Assembly: GCA_964449285.1 (NCBI GenBank) | Contig: CAYUZX010000002.1 | Span: forward strand, 1 to 64,000 | DNA: 64,000 bases | Source: QYOJ01 sp964449285 | Lineage (GTDB): Bacteria > Bacteroidota > Bacteroidia > Bacteroidales > FEN-979 | Direction of reading: 5' to 3' | In this document: in pieces, positions 61,541 through 64,000 of the stretch | Layout of the letters: every line of letters starts with the position of its first letter | Position numbering within the stretch: the stretch's first letter is position 1 | Notes under the pieces: generated by a model | Told to the model about the DNA's origin: nothing | What the model saw: the letters and a program-made list of their open reading frames with translations, nothing else | The model's database searches: none | Translations under genes and position numbers: made by a program

Positions 61541-61589
61541 CGATACGATACGCGATTCGCGATACGGGATACGTGATAGGGGATACGCG
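61541..61589. repeat. Heptamer repeat ATACGNG x7
   Basis: CGATACG, ATACGCG, ATTCGCG, ATACGGG, ATACGTG, ATAGGGG, ATACGCG upstream of sufE. Same family, opposite orientation, as 18306-18354. Confidence 0.82.
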
Positions 61590-61623
61590 CTAAACGAAGC
61601 GAAATATAAATACGAAATACATC

Positions 61624-61652
61624 AATCGTCATTCGTCATTCGTAATTCGCAA
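61624..61652. repeat. Heptamer repeat ATTCGTA x4 at the amylase 3' end
   Basis: Units ATCGTC, ATTCGTC, ATTCGTA, ATTCGCA. The last codons of the amylase (RITNDE, stop) are made of these units. Same family as 63237-63267 and 35469-35500. Confidence 0.8.
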
Positions 61653-63125
61653 TTCAAATAAGTGGTATCCCCATCCGGGAAGGTCAACATAAAGCCCTCT
61701 CTGAACCAGTTCCGTGCCATCACGTTGGTAGATCTCGTCATTGAAAATCTCCCTTAAATAGAATGCTTGTCCTTCCATACCCACAAATGGAAGTCTGATC
61801 AGAGCCTGGCCCTCGTAAGAGGCATAGTTGACAATGGCGAGAATTTTTATATCCTGATAACACCACGAGAATGCGATGAAATTCTGACATGTTGGGTTGT
61901 TGTCCCAGGCGGGCAACACCTTCACCAATTGCCATTCACCTTCGTGAAAAACGGGCCGTTTCAGAAGTGTGAAAAGTTGTGCATAAAAGGCCTCAATCAT
62001 CACGTCTGGCTTCTCATCAGGACCGCGTCCAAGGTGAGGGGATACCTTTACTCTCTTCCCCTGGCACTCTCCCTGGTGAAAGAATTTCAGTCCGGGTGTG
62101 AGGAACGTGAGGATTGCAGCAGCCTGATGGGCTTCCCATGGAAAAATGGATGCGGCCCGCTGCTCATCATGATTCTCAAGGAACCTTGCCAGCTTTTCCT
62201 GATAATCAACATTAGCTTTCAGGTGATCTCGAACGGAAGTGGCTTCCCTGGCTCGTAACCGGTCATAAAGCCGCTTATCGTAAGTAAAATTAAACCCTTG
62301 TTGTTGCATTTCATACTCCAGGTCCCAATAAACTTCTCCCATCATGACAAAGCCAGGATGGTTCTCCTTCACCCGCCGGATCGCATCGGGCCAAAACGGC
62401 TTGATACTAACTCCCCATGTACGGTCGAAAATATCGGGTAAGAGCAACATCGCCATGTCGCAACGGAGACCGTCGCAATGATCCGCCACCAGAAGGAGCT
62501 GTTCTTTCATCGCCTCCTGGAGGTGTTCATTTTCGTAATTCAACTGTATTGTATCGGGCCATCCCGAGAAATAAGGGTCACGTCCATAAGCGAGAATCAG
62601 TTCATCATGTTTTCTACGCACCCATTTGAAGTTCTCCGGAGTTTGTGAAATATCGTCTACAGTTCCCCGGATGAAGAAATCGGGATGATCCTGCACCCAG
62701 GGATGATCGGGGGCCATGTGGTTGGGAACGAAATCGAGCATGAGCTTCATTCCGACGCCGGCAATCCGTTGCCTGAATCGTTTCAGAGCTTCTGCCCCTC
62801 CCAGTGAATCGGCTACGTCATAGCTGGTAATTGCAAACCCCGAACCGATGATATCATCTTCTTCCAGATCGTCGAGAGTCTCTTCAAACTCTCTTCTCCA
62901 GTGTGGATTTGCTCTGGAGATCCCTCTTCCCGCCTCTCCCGTTTGCCATACGCTGAGCATGTAAATCCAATCGAAACCAGCGTTCGACCAGGTTTCGATC
63001 TCTTCATCCGGAATGTCATCGAGGGTAACCTTCCGGTGCATCTTTCGCGAGAGTTCGGTAAGGAAAACCCGTGTATTGACCTGAAGCAGAGCGGGATTTT
63101 GCCGTTCGCTATTCGCTATTCGCAT
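61629..63125 (-). CDS. GH13 alpha-amylase-family glycoside hydrolase
   Basis: 498 aa. Conserved GH13 regions: DFVPNH (131-136), GLRCDMAM with nucleophile Asp223, GEVYWD with acid/base Glu264, and ENHDEQ with His319 and Asp320. No signal peptide, so probably cytoplasmic and acting on alpha-glucans or maltodextrin-like sugars. The start ATG (MRIANSER) and the C-terminal residues RITNDE are both encoded by heptamer repeats that border the gene. It sits between sufS and sufE, where no sugar enzyme is expected. Confidence 0.92.
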   Translation of the reverse strand: MRIANSERQNPALLQVNTRVFLTELSRKMHRKVTLDDIPDEEIETWSNAGFDWIYMLSVWQTGEAGRGISRANPHWRREFEETLDDLEEDDIIGSGFAITSYDVADSLGGAEALKRFRQRIAGVGMKLMLDFVPNHMAPDHPWVQDHPDFFIRGTVDDISQTPENFKWVRRKHDELILAYGRDPYFSGWPDTIQLNYENEHLQEAMKEQLLLVADHCDGLRCDMAMLLLPDIFDRTWGVSIKPFWPDAIRRVKENHPGFVMMGEVYWDLEYEMQQQGFNFTYDKRLYDRLRAREATSVRDHLKANVDYQEKLARFLENHDEQRAASIFPWEAHQAAAILTFLTPGLKFFHQGECQGKRVKVSPHLGRGPDEKPDVMIEAFYAQLFTLLKRPVFHEGEWQLVKVLPAWDNNPTCQNFIAFSWCYQDIKILAIVNYASYEGQALIRLPFVGMEGQAFYLREIFNDEIYQRDGTELVQRGLYVDLPGWGYHLFELRITNDE

Positions 63126-63136
63126 TTCGCTATTCG
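63104..63136. repeat. Heptamer/octamer repeat ATTCGCT at the amylase start
   Basis: GTTCGCT, ATTCGCT, ATTCGC, ATTTCGCT, ATTCG, running into the scaffold gap. The amylase start codon is formed inside it. The unit ATTTCGCT links it to the AGCGAAAT octamer family. Confidence 0.78.
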
Positions 63137-63236
63137 NNNNNNNNNNNNNNNNNNNNNNNNNNNNNNNNNNNNNNNNNNNNNNNNNNNNNNNNNNNNNNNN
63201 NNNNNNNNNNNNNNNNNNNNNNNNNNNNNNNNNNNN
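63137..63236. other. Scaffold gap (100 N) between tandem repeats
   Basis: Exactly 100 N, with ATTCGCT units on the left and ATTCGTA units on the right. The assembly probably broke inside a longer repeat array; real length unknown. Confidence 0.9.
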
Positions 63237-63267
63237 ATTCGTAATTCGTAATTCGTAATTCGTAATT
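63237..63267. repeat. Heptamer repeat ATTCGTA x4
   Basis: Four exact units between the scaffold gap and the stop codon of sufS (63266-63268), which it touches. Confidence 0.85.
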
Positions 63268-64000
63268 AAAGTAGCATCTCCTTCGCCTTTTCCACCGCTT
63301 CCACCAACCTGTTAATCTCCTCTTTCGTATTGTAAAAAGCAAAAGAGGCACGGATCGTGCCTGGAATATTCAGGTATTCCATCAGCGGCATAGCACAATG
63401 ATGACCTGTACGTACTGCTACCCCCATTTTATCGATGATCATACCGGCATCGTAAGGATGAACGTTGTGCAGGAGAAACGAGATCAGGCTGGCTTTGTGG
63501 GGAGAAGTTCCGTAAATCTTCAGGCCTCCTATTCCCAAAAGCCGTTGAGTCGCATAGTCGAGAAGCTCCTTCTCGTAAGCTTTGATCTTATCTATCCCTG
63601 TATCATGGAGGTAACGGATCGCGGCATGAAGACCCAGCACTCCCTCCACATTGGGCGTGCCGGCTTCAAACTTAAAGGGAAGTTCGTTAAACGTAGTATG
63701 CGTAAAAAAGACATCTTTGATCATCTCCCCTCCCATTTGGTAGGGCGGCATCTCTTCCAGCCATTTCTCTTTCCCATAGAGTACACCAATCCCCATTGGG
63801 GCATACATCTTGTGACCGCTAAAACAATAAAAATCGGCATCCAGGTCCTGCACGTCAACAGTCATATGAGCAACTCCCTGAGCCCCGTCGATCAAGACAG
63901 GAATATTATTCTGATGAGCCAGGGTTATGATCTCTTTCACCGGGTTGATTGTCCCTAGTACGTTGGAAATGTGTGTAAGTGTAACCAGTCGTGTTTTTTC
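63266..64000 (-). CDS. sufS: Cysteine desulfurase SufS, partial
   Basis: 245 residues visible; the frame stays open to the window edge (reads THISNVLGTINPVKEI before the first internal Met), so the N-terminal 160 or so residues are outside. PLP Lys lies in FSGHKMYAPMG, preceded by DGAQGVAHM; active Cys lies in RTGHHCAMPLM, the SufS-type (group II) loop. It removes sulfur from cysteine and hands it to SufE. Typical C-terminal end (YNTKEEINRLVEAVEKA). Confidence 0.95.
   Translation of the reverse strand, partial: EKTRLVTLTHISNVLGTINPVKEIITLAHQNNIPVLIDGAQGVAHMTVDVQDLDADFYCFSGHKMYAPMGIGVLYGKEKWLEEMPPYQMGGEMIKDVFFTHTTFNELPFKFEAGTPNVEGVLGLHAAIRYLHDTGIDKIKAYEKELLDYATQRLLGIGGLKIYGTSPHKASLISFLLHNVHPYDAGMIIDKMGVAVRTGHHCAMPLMEYLNIPGTIRASFAFYNTKEEINRLVEAVEKAKEMLL

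Noticed and set aside
1..64000. tRNA, rRNA or riboswitch genes
   Set aside because: No cloverleaf, rRNA core sequence or known riboswitch core was recognised by eye. A covariance-model search was not possible, so small RNAs may be missed.

Overview
The window looks like a scaffold from an uncultured member of Bacteroidota, probably close to Bacteroidales/Marinilabiliales. The evidence is cumulative. There are five proteins with type IX secretion (T9SS) C-terminal sorting domains, two gingipain-type C25 peptidases, a FecI/FecR/TonB-dependent receptor set with a DUF4249 lipoprotein, an Omp28-type lipoprotein, and several -7 boxes of the Bacteroidota form TAnnTTTG. Two 100-N runs are scaffold gaps. 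No rRNA, tRNA or CRISPR array was recognised.

Layout. 1-7.6 kb: a two-domain M16 peptidase cut by the window edge, a secreted TonB-C-domain protein, a MITE-like inverted-repeat element, an ECF sigma factor with small membrane partners, corA and an orphan lipoprotein. 7.9-13.6 kb: a tightly coupled operon of a TetR regulator, an outer-membrane barrel, a LolD-like ATPase, two FtsX-type permeases and a LolA-like carrier. It looks like a regulated envelope export system. 13.6-18.9 kb: an ECF sigma, FecR, TonB receptor and DUF4249 uptake/signalling unit on the minus strand. 19.2-23.1 kb: dCMP-deaminase-like, P-loop kinase, LOG-family and M20 amidohydrolase genes, then a divergent mannose-6-phosphate isomerase. 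23.1-26.3 kb: a TlpA, DUF6029 and Omp28 module. 26.3-34.1 kb: two large C25 peptidases in tandem. 34.2-41.6 kb: a LolE-like permease, a methyltransferase, rbfA, an MsbA-like exporter, a ClC channel with CBS domains, and an unusually compact S13 DD-peptidase. 41.7-48.6 kb: a papain-like T9SS cargo protein, an SDR oxidoreductase and dxs. 48.7-55.8 kb: an orphan LuxR-type response regulator next to four surface or secreted proteins, partly in visibly AT-rich DNA. 56-64 kb: a dispersed suf (Fe-S assembly) locus (SufT-like, sufE, sufS) interrupted by an AlbA_2/helicase pair, pspC and a GH13 amylase.

The main structure not explained by genes is a network of degenerate 7- and 8-bp tandem repeats. 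At least six unit families occur at a dozen loci. They sit in gaps between genes but also form protein linkers, C-terminal tails and start codons. Two loci share an identical 28-nt multi-unit block, which points to block copying. Two enzymes lack a central segment in frame: the helicase at 56.4-59.1 kb has Walker A and the SAT motif only 18 residues apart, with no DEAH box, and the S13 peptidase has SxxK and SxN only 29 residues apart. The LolCDE/LolA-like operon, the helicase/AlbA pair inside the suf locus, and the about 200-residue domain shared by a C25 and a C1-type peptidase are the best candidates for new biology.
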